A DNA stretch of 64,000 nucleotides from CALMEC01 sp964393105 (GCA_964393105.1 CAYMSM010000036.1:1-64000), one strand, 5' to 3'; counted from the first letter of the stretch, positions 53,955-63,136 are shown. Made by a program: numbers and translations. The notes: generated by a model from the letters alone, not told the origin.

Positions 53955-55181
53955 ATGAATGATTCGCGCCGGGGTCGAGGGTCGTCGCTTCGATGGGGGA
54001 GCGCCCTTCTGACGATTCTGCTCGTCGGCCTGGTGTTCGCAGTCGGCGTGTGGTTCGGTGGCCATCCCCGCCAGGTCGGCTTGGACCGGCTCCCGAGCGG
54101 GGTGCGCGACCGGCTCGTCGCCGAGGAACGGACGGCGCTCGCCACGCAGGTGCTGGCAATCCTCAAGGAGGACTACTACAAGCCGATCTCGCCCGATCTT
54201 GTCAAGCAGGTCGAGAACGCGTCGGTCATCTCGCTTGTCGAGAAGCTGGGCGATCCGTACACCGAGTACCTCAATCCGGATCACTACCGGCTGTTTCAGG
54301 CGAATCGCGAAGGCAAGTACGGCGGGGTGGGCGTCGAGTGGCAACCCCAGGGCGACAGCGCCCGTATCGTGCGGGTGTTCCCTGAGGGGCCCGCCGCGAC
54401 AGCCGGAATCCGTATTGCCGATCGCGTCACGGCGGTCGACGGCAAGAAGGTCACGCGTGACGATGCGTTTGCGGCGATGCAGACCGTCAAGGGCGACGAG
54501 GGCTCCAAGGTCACGTTACGGATCGCTCGTGACGGGGTCGCGGATCGGGATTACGCGTTGACGCGGGAGGAGATCCGCAGGCCGGTCGTCGAGTCGCGCA
54601 TCGAGACGTCGGGGGAATCCCGTATCGGCTACGTGCGCTTGGACCAGTTCACGGAGGGGTCGGCCAAGACGTTTCGCACCGCCGTTCGCAAGCTCGCTGA
54701 GCAGAAGGTCGACGGCCTCGTCTTCGACCTGCGGGGCGACGGTGGCGGGCTGGTCGAGGAGGCGGTCGGGGTCGCGAGCGTCTTCCTGCCCGACGACAGC
54801 CTTATCGCGACGACGCGTGGCCGCAGCGGACCCCGTGACAAGCTCACCGCGACGGGTGACCCCATCGACCCGAAGCTGCCGTTGGTCCTCCTCGTCGACC
54901 GCGACTCGGCGAGTGCCAGCGAGATCGTCGCGGGGGCGCTTCGCGACAGCGACCGGGCCCGCCTGGTCGGCACACGGACGTTCGGAAAGGCGCTGATCCA
55001 GTCGACGCGTACGCTGGCAAATGGCGGCGCCATCAAGTTCACGGTCGCCTCCTACCTGACACCTGATGGCTTCGACCTGGGAACGCGGGGGCTTCCGCCC
55101 GATGTCGAGGTGGTGGACAACCTCGCGACGCCGGCCGACGAGGCGTTAGCGCGCGCGCTCCGCGAGGTGGTGGCCCGCTGA
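53955..55181 (+). CDS. S41-family C-terminal processing protease
   Basis: A 408-aa membrane-anchored protease. One N-terminal helix (ALLTILLVGLVFAVGVWFG), then a PDZ domain (GGVGVEWQPQGDSARIVRV; AGIRIADRVTAVDGKKV) and the S41 catalytic core with VFDLRGDGGGLVEEAV, the nucleophile Ser in DSASASEIVAGAL and the general-base Lys in GTRTFGKALIQS. It acts outside the membrane on secreted or division-related substrates. Position after ftsEX is conserved in many Gram-positive genomes. Start ATG 53955; likely short leader after a -10 box at 53933. Confidence 0.93.
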   Translation: MNDSRRGRGSSLRWGSALLTILLVGLVFAVGVWFGGHPRQVGLDRLPSGVRDRLVAEERTALATQVLAILKEDYYKPISPDLVKQVENASVISLVEKLGDPYTEYLNPDHYRLFQANREGKYGGVGVEWQPQGDSARIVRVFPEGPAATAGIRIADRVTAVDGKKVTRDDAFAAMQTVKGDEGSKVTLRIARDGVADRDYALTREEIRRPVVESRIETSGESRIGYVRLDQFTEGSAKTFRTAVRKLAEQKVDGLVFDLRGDGGGLVEEAVGVASVFLPDDSLIATTRGRSGPRDKLTATGDPIDPKLPLVLLVDRDSASASEIVAGALRDSDRARLVGTRTFGKALIQSTRTLANGGAIKFTVASYLTPDGFDLGTRGLPPDVEVVDNLATPADEALARALREVVAR

Positions 55182-56971
55182 GCCGCCAGCGCCGCGGCGT
55201 CGCGCGGCCCGGCGTGCTCGTCGTTGGCCGGCTCGTCGGTGCGGGACGCGGACTTGCGGTGGAACCAGCGTTCGAGGCGGGGCCACCGGTGCGGCTGGGC
55301 AAGCAGGGCAGGGACGGGCGGATCGGTGACCTCGTCACCGTCGCGACCGGGCGGGGCTCACCACGGGTCGTCGCCGTGCACGGTCCCGCGAACTCCCCGC
55401 GCGCGGCGATGGCGGCGCTGCTGGCGAGCGAAGGCCTTGGCCGGTCGTTTCCCAAGACCGTGCTGCGCGAGGCCGACGAGGTGGCCGAGCAGGCTGCGGT
55501 GGTCGACCCCGGTCGACGCGACCTGACCGATCAGCGCGTCATCACGATCGACCCCGAGGGCGCGAAGGACCACGACGACGCGATCGCGGTCGCAGCCGAG
55601 GGCGACGCGATCAGGCTGTGGGTGCACATCGCAGACGTGGCTCGGTATGTGCGACACGGTGGCGCCATCGACCGTGAGGCCGCCCGTCGCGGCAACTCCG
55701 TGTACGTGCCCGGCACCGTCGATCCGATGCTGCCCGAGCGGTTGTCGAGCGACATTTGCAGCCTGCGGCCCGGGGCCGACCGCAAGGTCGTGACCGTCGA
55801 GATGCTCGTCGACAACCTGGGCGAGGTTACCGAGACCCGGTTCTGCAGGGCGCTCATCCACTCCCGCAGGCGCCTGACCTACCCCCAGGTCGATCGTTTC
55901 TTCACGGGCACCGGGTTGGGCGATGCCGTGCTCGAAGCCGACTTGCACGTCGTGCGGACGCTGTCCGAACGCCTGCGCGCGCGCCGGATGCGGCGCGGCG
56001 CGCTCGGCATCGAGACCTCCGAGCCGTCGTTTCGGTTCGAGGGTGATCGTCTGGTCGGGGTCGCGATGGAGGGCCAGACCCCGGCGCACAGCCTCGTCGA
56101 GGAGTGCATGATCGCCGCCAACGAGGCGGTCGCACGGTACATGCTCGCTCGTAGCCGGCCCACGATCTTCCGACGTCACGAGGATCCGCAGGCGCGCAGC
56201 GTGGAGTTGCTCTACGAGCGCCTGGCCGAGCTCGGTGTAGCGGTTGGGGCTCTGGCAGAGGGCCCGCTGACCCCGATCCAGAGCGCCGAGGCCGCTGTGC
56301 GCGCCAGCGAGGCGATTGCGCGCCACGTCGCGAACAACGGGGGTGGCCGGGCTTTGCCGGTGCTCGTCTTGCAGGCGCTTCGCCAAGCCTATTACGCGTC
56401 AGAGCACGTCGGCCACTCGGGGCTCGCCAGCTCGGCGTACCTGCACTTCACTTCACCGATCCGGCGGTACCCGGATCTGGCGGCACACCGTGCGCTCCTC
56501 GATGCCCTGGGACTCGACGATCCGGGGGCCGACGCGACCGAGCTCGCCATGGAGGCCGAACGCAGCTCGATGACCGAACGTGCCGCGACCGCGTTGGAGC
56601 GGCGAGCCGATCGCATCTGTCTTGCGTTCCTGCTCCAGGAACGGCTGCGCCGGGATCCCGACGAGGCGTTCGCGGGTGAGGTCACCGGTATCGGCGAGGG
56701 CGGTGCGTTCGTCGCGTACGGGCCAGAGTTCGCGTTCGACGGCTACCTGCCTGCCAGGCGGATCGAGGGTGACTGGTGGCGGCCCGATCCGCTGGGCGTG
56801 ATGCTCATCGGTGACGAGAGCGGTCGGCGCATCGCGATCGGCGACTCAGTCACGGTACGCGTGGTCGAGATCAACCCGCTCCGAGGCCGCGTGGACCTGG
56901 AGCCGGCGGACACCTCGATGCCGGCGACCCGTCCCGCGCCGCGCAACCGCCGTGAGCGGCGTCGTCGCTAG
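55178..56971 (+). CDS. RNase II/R-family exoribonuclease
   Basis: A 3'-5' exoribonuclease of the RNB family, about 597 aa from CTG 55178 or 585 aa from GTG 55214. It is shorter than the ~700-800 aa E. coli RNase R, with a reduced N-terminal region. RNB signatures: RVITIDPEGAKDHDDAIAV (metal-binding aspartates), HIADVARYVR, RGNSVYVPG, MLPERLSSDICSLRPG, and YLHFTSPIRRYPDLAAHR. A C-terminal S1-like domain (GEVTGIGEGGAFVAYG) ends in an Arg-rich tail. The CTG overlaps the upstream TGA and would add SRQRRGVARPG; the choice of start is uncertain. Next to smpB, it fits tmRNA-linked mRNA decay. Confidence 0.93.
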   Translation: MSRQRRGVARPGVLVVGRLVGAGRGLAVEPAFEAGPPVRLGKQGRDGRIGDLVTVATGRGSPRVVAVHGPANSPRAAMAALLASEGLGRSFPKTVLREADEVAEQAAVVDPGRRDLTDQRVITIDPEGAKDHDDAIAVAAEGDAIRLWVHIADVARYVRHGGAIDREAARRGNSVYVPGTVDPMLPERLSSDICSLRPGADRKVVTVEMLVDNLGEVTETRFCRALIHSRRRLTYPQVDRFFTGTGLGDAVLEADLHVVRTLSERLRARRMRRGALGIETSEPSFRFEGDRLVGVAMEGQTPAHSLVEECMIAANEAVARYMLARSRPTIFRRHEDPQARSVELLYERLAELGVAVGALAEGPLTPIQSAEAAVRASEAIARHVANNGGGRALPVLVLQALRQAYYASEHVGHSGLASSAYLHFTSPIRRYPDLAAHRALLDALGLDDPGADATELAMEAERSSMTERAATALERRADRICLAFLLQERLRRDPDEAFAGEVTGIGEGGAFVAYGPEFAFDGYLPARRIEGDWWRPDPLGVMLIGDESGRRIAIGDSVTVRVVEINPLRGRVDLEPADTSMPATRPAPRNRRERRRR

Positions 56972-56981
56972 CATTCTGGGC

Positions 56982-57455
56982 ATGGGCGGGAAGAAGACAG
57001 ACGAGCGGTTCCGCGACGTCGCGCAGAACCGCAAGGCGTTCCACGAGTACGAGATCACGGATCGTCTCGAGGCCGGCATCGTATTGATGGGCAGCGAGGT
57101 CAAGGGATTGCGCGAGCGCGGCGCGAGCATCCGGGACGCGTACGCGCAGTTTCGCGACGGCGAGGTGTTCCTGGTGGGGCTCCACATCCCGGAGTACTTC
57201 AACGCCCGCTCCGGGCACGAGCCGACACGTACGCGCAAGCTGTTGCTCAACCGTCGCGAAATCGATCGGCTCGACGGCGACATGCGCGAGAAGGGCCTGT
57301 CGCTGATCCCGTTGCGGGTCTACTTCAAGGGCAGTCACGCCAAGGTGGAGCTCGGCCTTGGCCGCGGCAAGAAGCTCTACGACAAGCGCCGTGCGATCGC
57401 CGAACGCGATGCGAAGCGCGACACCGATCGCGCGGTCAAGGCCTCGCGCCGCTGA
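56982..57455 (+). CDS. smpB: SsrA-binding protein
   Basis: A 157-aa tmRNA partner for rescuing stalled ribosomes. Core motifs: VAQNRKAFHEYEI, GIVLMGSEVKGLRERGASIRD, LHIPEYF and ARTRKLLLNRREI-type segment PTRTRKLLLNRREID, with the basic tail (RRAIAERDAKRDTDR) that enters the decoding site. ATG 56982 preferred; GTG 56952 is possible. The tmRNA gene itself lies at 63137-63495, about 5.7 kb away. Confidence 0.96.
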   Translation: MGGKKTDERFRDVAQNRKAFHEYEITDRLEAGIVLMGSEVKGLRERGASIRDAYAQFRDGEVFLVGLHIPEYFNARSGHEPTRTRKLLLNRREIDRLDGDMREKGLSLIPLRVYFKGSHAKVELGLGRGKKLYDKRRAIAERDAKRDTDRAVKASRR

Positions 57456-57456
57456 C

Positions 57457-57849
57457 GTGGAGCGATTGCGAGTCCAGAGCGGGGCACCTTGGGAGCCGCT
57501 CGTCGGGTACTCGCGGGCGGTCCGGGTGGGCCAGCAGATCTGGGTGTCGGGCACGACCGCGACCGGACCCGACGGCTCCCTCGTGGGCGTCGACGACCCG
57601 TACGCTCAGGCAGTCCAAGCGCTGCGCAATATCCAGGCAGCCTTTGAGCAGGCGGGCGCAACCCTCGCCGACGTCGTCCGCACCCGCATCTACCTGACCG
57701 ACATCACCCAGTGGGAGGCGGTCGGTCGAGCCCACGGTGAGTTCTTCGAGGACGTGCGCCCGGCGACCTCGATGGTGGAGGTCCGCCGCCTGATCGACCC
57801 CGCGATGCTGGTGGAGATCGAGGCCGAGGCAGTGATCACCGACCCATGA
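57457..57849 (+). CDS. RidA/YjgF-family protein
   Basis: A 130-aa trimeric-fold protein, likely an imine/enamine deaminase or related ligand-binding member. Motifs: VGQQIWVSGTTATGPDG, AALRNIQ-equivalent QALRNIQAAFEQAGATLADVV and RTRIYLTDITQWEAVGRAH, with the Arg at the start of RTRIYL that binds carboxylates. The C-terminal VEIEAEAVI matches the family. GTG start 1 bp after smpB's stop. Confidence 0.93.
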   Translation: MERLRVQSGAPWEPLVGYSRAVRVGQQIWVSGTTATGPDGSLVGVDDPYAQAVQALRNIQAAFEQAGATLADVVRTRIYLTDITQWEAVGRAHGEFFEDVRPATSMVEVRRLIDPAMLVEIEAEAVITDP

Positions 57850-57894
57850 CCAGCTGTACGGAAGGTCCCAGACGCGACCCGAGCTCGTGCGGCA

Positions 57895-57972
57895 ACGGCC
57901 AATTGACCTTGACGGGTCGGTCACTGGTCACATGATCTGACACGGGGTGGTGAATGGGGGCTGGGTCACACC
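57895..57972 (+). repeat. 70-78 bp intergenic element, copy 3
   Basis: ACGGCCAATTGACC, then GGGTCGGTCA, then GGTCACA-tgatc-TGACACG, ending GGGTCACACC. It aligns with the elements at 44095 and 32290. It lies 46 bp past ridA and 69 bp upstream of the membrane-protein gene. Confidence 0.65.
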
Positions 57973-58040
57973 GAAACGGGTGAGAGGCAACGGGGGGTCT
58001 ACGTCGAACGTGCCTTCGGAACCGACGAAAGGACCGTTTG

Positions 58041-58472
58041 ATGTGGGACCGCATCGAAAAAGGTGATCGCATCTCGCTCGCGGGAGCCGCGGTGCTGTTG
58101 ATCGCGCTTTTCCTGCCGTGGTACGGTCTCGAAGGAGACCTGATCGGCGATGGGCCGGCCGGCGACGTCTTCCGCCAGCTCGCCAGCAATTTCTCGGCCA
58201 ACGCGTTCGAGGCGTTCGATATCCTCGACATCGTCCTGCTCCTTCTGGCAATCGGCGCGGGCGCGCTGATCGTCTTGGTGGCGCTCGGCAAGCTCGACGC
58301 GTCGCTCCACCGCTTCGTCGAGACAATCGGCGGCGTCGCCACGATCGCCGTGTTGTTTCGGCTCTTCATCCAGCCCGACGGTGCATCGCTCAAGTGGGGG
58401 ATCTTCGTCGCCCTGATCGGCGCCGGCGCGATCGCCGCCGGTCAGTACCTCACCCGGACGGGGAAGATCTGA
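58041..58472 (+). CDS. Small four-helix membrane protein of unknown function
   Basis: A 143-aa protein with four hydrophobic segments (AAVLLIALFLPWYG; DIVLLLLAIGAGALIVLVAL; GGVATIAVLFRLF; IFVALIGAGAIAAGQYL). FLPWYGLEG resembles the first-helix motif of small actinobacterial membrane proteins of unknown function. ATG 58041 preferred over TTG 58038. It is preceded by an AAGGACC-like RBS and the intergenic element. Its last 23 bp overlap the convergent lutC. Confidence 0.75.
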   Translation: MWDRIEKGDRISLAGAAVLLIALFLPWYGLEGDLIGDGPAGDVFRQLASNFSANAFEAFDILDIVLLLLAIGAGALIVLVALGKLDASLHRFVETIGGVATIAVLFRLFIQPDGASLKWGIFVALIGAGAIAAGQYLTRTGKI

Positions 58473-59031
58473 CGACGATCACATGTTCCTCCAGCGCTCC
58501 GTGTGCACCGTAGGTCGTGATCTTCTCGACATCCGACGTGCGGCTCGGGCCCGAGACGAGGGAGATTGCAGACGGGGGTGTGGTGCCGGGGCCGTATGCC
58601 GTGCCGAGAGCATCCGCGAGCGTCATCGAGATCAGGTCGTCGCGCAATACGGCCAGGTGCCACCACCCGATGGCGTCGAGGGAGCGTCCGTGGGTCGGTG
58701 AGCTTCCCACCAGGAGCGTCCCGCGCTCGGCCACGGCACCGATCGGCACCGTCACCGCGCAGGTGGGTGGGGCGTCATCCAGACCCAGGAGCTCGCGCCA
58801 ACCGCGGTCCGACGGCCACGTCACGACTTCGATTCCCGCCGCACGGATCGCATCAGGGAGTCCGAGCGTCGCCAGCCACGCGTCGTCGGGCAAGAGCGCG
58901 CGGCGGGCGGCCCACGCGGTCATCTGGGCGATGCATGCTTGGGCGCAGTCGTCGCTCCCGACGGATTGTCCGGTCGCCCTGCGCCGGGCGAGCGCCCCGA
59001 TGAACGCGTCGATCACCGGGGGGGTGGCCAC
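58450..59031 (-). CDS. lutC: Lactate utilization protein LutC
   Basis: A 193-aa LUD-domain protein. The C-terminal SLVSGPSRTSDVEKITTYGAHG is the family hallmark, together with TVPIGAVAERGTLLVGSS. LutC acts with LutA and LutB in oxidising L-lactate to pyruvate. GTG start, overlapping lutB by 19 bp. Third gene of lutABC. Confidence 0.93.
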   Translation of the reverse strand: MATPPVIDAFIGALARRRATGQSVGSDDCAQACIAQMTAWAARRALLPDDAWLATLGLPDAIRAAGIEVVTWPSDRGWRELLGLDDAPPTCAVTVPIGAVAERGTLLVGSSPTHGRSLDAIGWWHLAVLRDDLISMTLADALGTAYGPGTTPPSAISLVSGPSRTSDVEKITTYGAHGALEEHVIVVRSSPSG

Positions 59032-60401
59032 AGCGCCGGCAGGTCACGCTGCGCCGTCCACCGGCCGGCCGGTCCGGGCAGGCGGCGGATCCATCCGCTG
59101 CGACCGACCAGGCGAAAACCGGTCCGTGTCAACCCGACCCCAATCCGATATGCCCACGGGCGGCGCCACGCCGCGGCCCACAGCCTGGCGCCGATGCGGG
59201 CACGCCGGTGGGCGGGGGTACTGACCGCTCCACGGATGCGCACCAGCAGGTCATGCAGCGGGATGCCGACGGGGCAGGCGTCGTGGCATGCGCCGCACAG
59301 CGACGAGAGGAACGGCAGCTCGCTGCCCCGAGGCGAGCTCGTGCCCTCCAAGAGCGGCGTGATGACCGCGCCGATGGGCCCCGAGTACGGCGAGCCGTAC
59401 GCCTGGCCGCCGACGGTCCGCCACATCGGGCATGCGTACAGGCACGCGCCGCAGCGGATGCACGACAGCGCCTCCTCGAACTCCGTCCCGCGCAGCGCGG
59501 TTCGGCCTCCGTCGAGGATGACCAGGTGCAGCTCCTGCGGCCCGTCGGTCTCGCCCTCGCGACGCGGCCCGGTGATCAGGTTGACGTAGGTGCTCGCGTC
59601 GTCGCCGATCGCGGCCATCGGCAGCACCTGCAGGATGTGCGCGGCCTCGTCCCAGTCGGCGACGACCCGCTCGGCGCCCATCACCGCGACGTGGATGCGG
59701 GGCAGGGCCGTCACCAGGCGTGCGTTGCCCTCGTTCTCCATGACGCACAGGGTGCCGGTGTCGGCGACGCCCAGGTTGACGCCGCTGACCCCGATCTCTG
59801 CAGCGGCGAAGTCTTGACGCAGCCGACGGCGCGCGTAGGCCACGAGCGCCTCCCGCTCGTCGGGAATGTCCTCGCCGCTCTCAGCGCGAAAGAGCTCGGC
59901 GATCTCCGTGCGGTTCAGGTGCACCGCCGGAGCGATGATGTGGGAGGGCCGCTGGCCGAGCAGTTGCAGGATCCACTCGCCCAGGTCGGTCTCGACGACC
60001 CGCACGCCGGCTTCCTCGAGCGCCTCGTTGAGCTTGATCTCCTCGGTGGCCATGGACTTCGACTTGGCGACGAGCTTGGCGCCGCGCGCACGGGCCAGGT
60101 CGACGACGTACCGGGCTGCGGCGTCCCGATCGGCCGCGCGATACACCAGCCCGCCGTTTGCACGCACGCGTTCCTCGAGCCGGTCGAGCAGCTCGGGCAG
60201 TTCCCGGATGTTGCCACGGCGGATCTCGCGCGCCCGCTCGCGCATCTGGTCGAAGCCGAACTCGTCGCGCATCTTCTCGCGTCCCGCAGTCCAGCTCGCG
60301 GCTGTGGCCTGCAGGTTGGCGCGAAGCTTGTCATCTGCAACCGCCGCGGCCGTGCGCTCGCGCAGCGGTGGCCCCTCGTCGTAGCTGACGCCGGTCGTCA
60401 A
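59013..60401 (-). CDS. lutB: Lactate utilization iron-sulfur protein LutB
   Basis: A 462-aa protein with an LUD domain (AKLVAKSKSMATEEIKLNEAL; GVNLGVADTGTLCVMENEGN) followed by two 4Fe-4S clusters: CIRCGACLYACP and CGACHDACPVG. It passes electrons between the lactate site and the quinone/ferredoxin partner. The start is TTG 60401, overlapping the lutA TGA (TTGA). Length agrees with ~475 aa homologues. Confidence 0.94.
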   Translation of the reverse strand: MTTGVSYDEGPPLRERTAAAVADDKLRANLQATAASWTAGREKMRDEFGFDQMRERAREIRRGNIRELPELLDRLEERVRANGGLVYRAADRDAAARYVVDLARARGAKLVAKSKSMATEEIKLNEALEEAGVRVVETDLGEWILQLLGQRPSHIIAPAVHLNRTEIAELFRAESGEDIPDEREALVAYARRRLRQDFAAAEIGVSGVNLGVADTGTLCVMENEGNARLVTALPRIHVAVMGAERVVADWDEAAHILQVLPMAAIGDDASTYVNLITGPRREGETDGPQELHLVILDGGRTALRGTEFEEALSCIRCGACLYACPMWRTVGGQAYGSPYSGPIGAVITPLLEGTSSPRGSELPFLSSLCGACHDACPVGIPLHDLLVRIRGAVSTPAHRRARIGARLWAAAWRRPWAYRIGVGLTRTGFRLVGRSGWIRRLPGPAGRWTAQRDLPALWPPPR

Positions 60402-61108
60402 CGGTCCAGCAGCTCGGCGATGTGCCGGGCTCGGAGCGGGACGCCGACGCGCCTGCCCCGGCCGACGATGTGGATCAGGCACGACAGGTCGCACGCGACG
60501 AGCTCCTCGGCGCCCGTGTCTGCGGCGCTCCGGGCCTTCTGCTCGCCAAGCGCTCCGGACACCTCGGGGAACGTGACGGAGAACGCACCGCCGAACCCGC
60601 AGCAGACGTCGGTGTCCGCCATCTCGACCAGCTCGACACCCGCGCCACCGATCACTGCCCGGGGGCTCGTGTCCTCGCGAAGCAGCCGCAGCATGTGGCA
60701 CGAGTCGTGGTAGGTGACCGTGGCCGGAGCGTCGGGCGCCCTGGCCGGGGCGAGATCGTTCTGGTGCATGAACTGCGTCAACTCGAACGTCCGGGCCGCC
60801 AGATCCTTTGCGACGTCCTCTTCGGGTTGGCCGGCGAACAGGTCGGCGTAGCCATGGGTCACCATCGCCGCGCACGAGCCCGACGGCACCACGACCGGAT
60901 CGGCACCCGCGAATGCCCGCAGCGTCTGGCGGGCGACCTGGCGAGCCTGGTCGGGGTGCCCGGCACTCCACCCGGGCTGGCCGCAACATGTCTGAGCCTT
61001 GGGGACAGTGACGTTCACGCCGAGCCGCTCGAGCACGCGCGCCGAGGCCTTGGCGACGCCCGGCGCGACGTGGTCGGCCAGGCAGGTTCGCATGAGCATC
61101 GCGCGCAC
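60398..61108 (-). CDS. lutA: Lactate utilization protein LutA (CCG-domain)
   Basis: A 236-aa protein with two cysteine-rich CCG domains: TCCGQPGWSAG in the first and DVCCGFGGAFSVTFP in the second, both typical of heterodisulfide-reductase-like LutA. First gene of the operon; GTG start at 61108. The left end of the IS element lies only 11 bp upstream, so the insertion may have separated lutABC from its native promoter. Confidence 0.93.
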   Translation of the reverse strand: MRAMLMRTCLADHVAPGVAKASARVLERLGVNVTVPKAQTCCGQPGWSAGHPDQARQVARQTLRAFAGADPVVVPSGSCAAMVTHGYADLFAGQPEEDVAKDLAARTFELTQFMHQNDLAPARAPDAPATVTYHDSCHMLRLLREDTSPRAVIGGAGVELVEMADTDVCCGFGGAFSVTFPEVSGALGEQKARSAADTGAEELVACDLSCLIHIVGRGRRVGVPLRARHIAELLDR

Positions 61109-61118
61109 CCGACCAGCT

Positions 61119-62789
61119 TAGCCCGGATCGGGCGATAAGGATGGCGAGTTACGTTGAGCCGGTACGTGGGTCCCGCCATGACGGGTTTGGGTGTTGGTGG
61201 GCTCGCTCAGCGTGTGGTGGCGGCTGTTGGGGTGAGTCGTTACGCCGGCCACTGCGTGTGACGGCTGTTTCCGGGCAGCCGGAGGCGGCCTGGGCGACAA
61301 CGTCTCGTCTTCATCGACCCCTGGGGCTGCTACGCGGCTGGGGTGGGCAGCGCCCTCAGTCGGGCGAAGGCGGCGACGAGCGCCTCGGCCCAGCAGTCGG
61401 CCGGCAGGTGCAGCCGCATCCTGCGGCCTGAGCGTGTGAGCTTGGCGGCGATGTGCAGCAGTCGGTAGCGAAGCCGTTTCGGCTCGGCGCGGGCGAGGTC
61501 GCCGGTGAGGGTGAGCGTCTGGGTCCAGCTGGTGAGGTCTTGGGCGATGAGGACCAGCTCGAGCCAGAGCGCGTTGTGGGCGCGGGCGTGGAAGGGGAGG
61601 TTCCTGAGGCCGGTGTCTTTCGCGGCGCGGATGCGGTCCTCGACGCGGGCGTGGGCGCGGTGGCAAGCCTCGAGGCAGACGACGTCCTCGCCGTCTTGGT
61701 TGGTGATGAAGGTTTGGAAGCGGTGGCCATCGGCGTCGCTGAAGGAAAGTTGCGCCCCTGGGTGGGGCCGCTCGCGGCGGCAGATCGCGCGTGTGCCGGG
61801 CGGCCAGCCGCGGAGGTCGGGGAAGATCTCGGCGACCCACGCACCTTCGCGCTCGCCGCCGTCTTGTGTCACCGCCGCTGTCCACGCCCCCTCGGGCAGG
61901 GCGAGCACCGCCCGCCGGACCGGTGCGGTCAGGTCGAAGCCGACGGAGAAGCCCATCCCCATGGCACTCACCGCGTCGAGGAACGCGTGGGTGGCCCCAC
62001 CCGAGTCGGCGCGCACCAAGATGTCGTGGGCGGCGGGGTCCTCACCCACCCCGGGAAGCTGGTCGACGGCGTCGATGAGCACCGCGATGTGATCGGCGGC
62101 GGTGTTCGCACCGGCGTTGCCGGGGCGAAGAACTCCCGAGAGCGCCTCGTCCGAGCCGTCCAGGTAGCACAGCAGCGGGTGGAAACCGAAGCCACGCTTA
62201 TAGGTCGGCTCCGCGCCCTGTTTGTCGGAGTGGGAGCTCACCAGCGTCGCGTCGATGTCGAGGATGAGTCGCTTCGGCCTGGCTCCCGCCGCCCACGCCA
62301 ACGCGCGCGCCCGGCCGCGGGCGGCGCGGATCGCGCGAAGGTGAGCCTCGTCGGCCGCCGTGATCGTCCGCCAGGCGGTGCGCCCCGAGGCGACCGGACC
62401 GAACAACGCGGCCTGATCGCGCAGCGCCCCGAGGTCGCTGAGGCAGTCCCCACCATCGGCGAGCATCACCGCCAAATCACGAAGCACCACACCCGGATCA
62501 TGGACCGAGCGACGCTCCCGAGTATCTGCCATCGCCTCACCCAACGCCCGAGTGAGACCGAGCCGATCAGACAACTCGACCAACAACGCGCTACCGGCAT
62601 GCGACACAACACCCGTAGCGTCCGCGACGACTTGTACCTTGCTCTTGCGTGAACGACGCGTCACCTTCAAGGTGAACCTCCTGGGCGGGTAGAACGGTGG
62701 CTTCAGCACCCCCATTCTCCCCGCCCAGTCAGACGTCACGCACCCACCAACGCCCCCGCACGACTCCGCCTATCGCCCTATCCGGGCTA
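61119..62789 (-). mobile_element. IS1380-family insertion sequence
   Basis: A 1671-bp element bounded by inverted repeats: left TAGCCCGGATCGGGCGATAA (61119-61138) and right, read inward, TAGCCCGGATAGGGCGATAG (62770-62789), 18 of 20 matching. One intact transposase lies between. A clear target duplication is not visible (CTTAG on the left, CTAGT on the right). The right end coincides with the left tip of repeat copy 3. Confidence 0.9.
61330..62739 (-). CDS. IS1380-family DDE transposase
   Basis: A 469-aa transposase. Signature segments LILDIDATLVSSHSDKQGA (first Asp), RGFGFHPLLCYLDGS, ILVRADSGGATHAFLDA (second Asp) and the C-terminal NALWLELVLIAQDLTSW / RLRYRLLHIAAKLTRSGRR are those of the IS1380 group. 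Full length and uninterrupted, so the element may be active. GTG 62739 or ATG 62715 could be the start. Confidence 0.94.
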   Translation of the reverse strand: MTSDWAGRMGVLKPPFYPPRRFTLKVTRRSRKSKVQVVADATGVVSHAGSALLVELSDRLGLTRALGEAMADTRERRSVHDPGVVLRDLAVMLADGGDCLSDLGALRDQAALFGPVASGRTAWRTITAADEAHLRAIRAARGRARALAWAAGARPKRLILDIDATLVSSHSDKQGAEPTYKRGFGFHPLLCYLDGSDEALSGVLRPGNAGANTAADHIAVLIDAVDQLPGVGEDPAAHDILVRADSGGATHAFLDAVSAMGMGFSVGFDLTAPVRRAVLALPEGAWTAAVTQDGGEREGAWVAEIFPDLRGWPPGTRAICRRERPHPGAQLSFSDADGHRFQTFITNQDGEDVVCLEACHRAHARVEDRIRAAKDTGLRNLPFHARAHNALWLELVLIAQDLTSWTQTLTLTGDLARAEPKRLRYRLLHIAAKLTRSGRRMRLHLPADCWAEALVAAFARLRALPTPAA

Positions 62790-63036
62790 GTGGTCCCCGT
62801 CGCAAGTACGGCAACGTTTCCCGCGCGAAAACCGAGCCAGGGGAGGAGATCCAAACGCCGCCCTCACCACGGCTCTTGGGCGGCCTATGACCCACCCTTC
62901 CGGGTGGGTCAAACGCTGATGGCGGCTGGTAAGTGTCCCGCCGCTATCGGTCCCCATAACGGTGGGACCGAGGACAATGCCTGGCGACGGTTTGCAGCCG
63001 GGAAACGCGGTCGTACTTGCGAGGGGGACCACTTGG
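62788..63036. repeat. TIR-bearing repeat family, copy 3 (complete)
   Basis: Left arm 62789-62841 (AGTGGTCCCCGTCGCAAGTA to CCGAGCCAGG) and right arm 62980-63033 (CCTGGCGACGG to GAGGGGGACCACT) are imperfect ~53-bp terminal inverted repeats. The ~140-bp centre contains a perfect GACCCACCC-TTCC-GGGTGGGTC hairpin (62889-62910) and the GGTCCCCATAACGGT block shared with copies 1 and 2. No coding capacity. MITE-like. Confidence 0.8.
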
Positions 63037-63136
63037 TGTCCCCGTCGGAGTTTCGTTGACGGTATGGCGAGCGAAACTCCCGCCGGATGGAGGGCGGCGG
63101 GAACCTCGGTGCTCGGTGCTACCATGGTCCCCGTAC

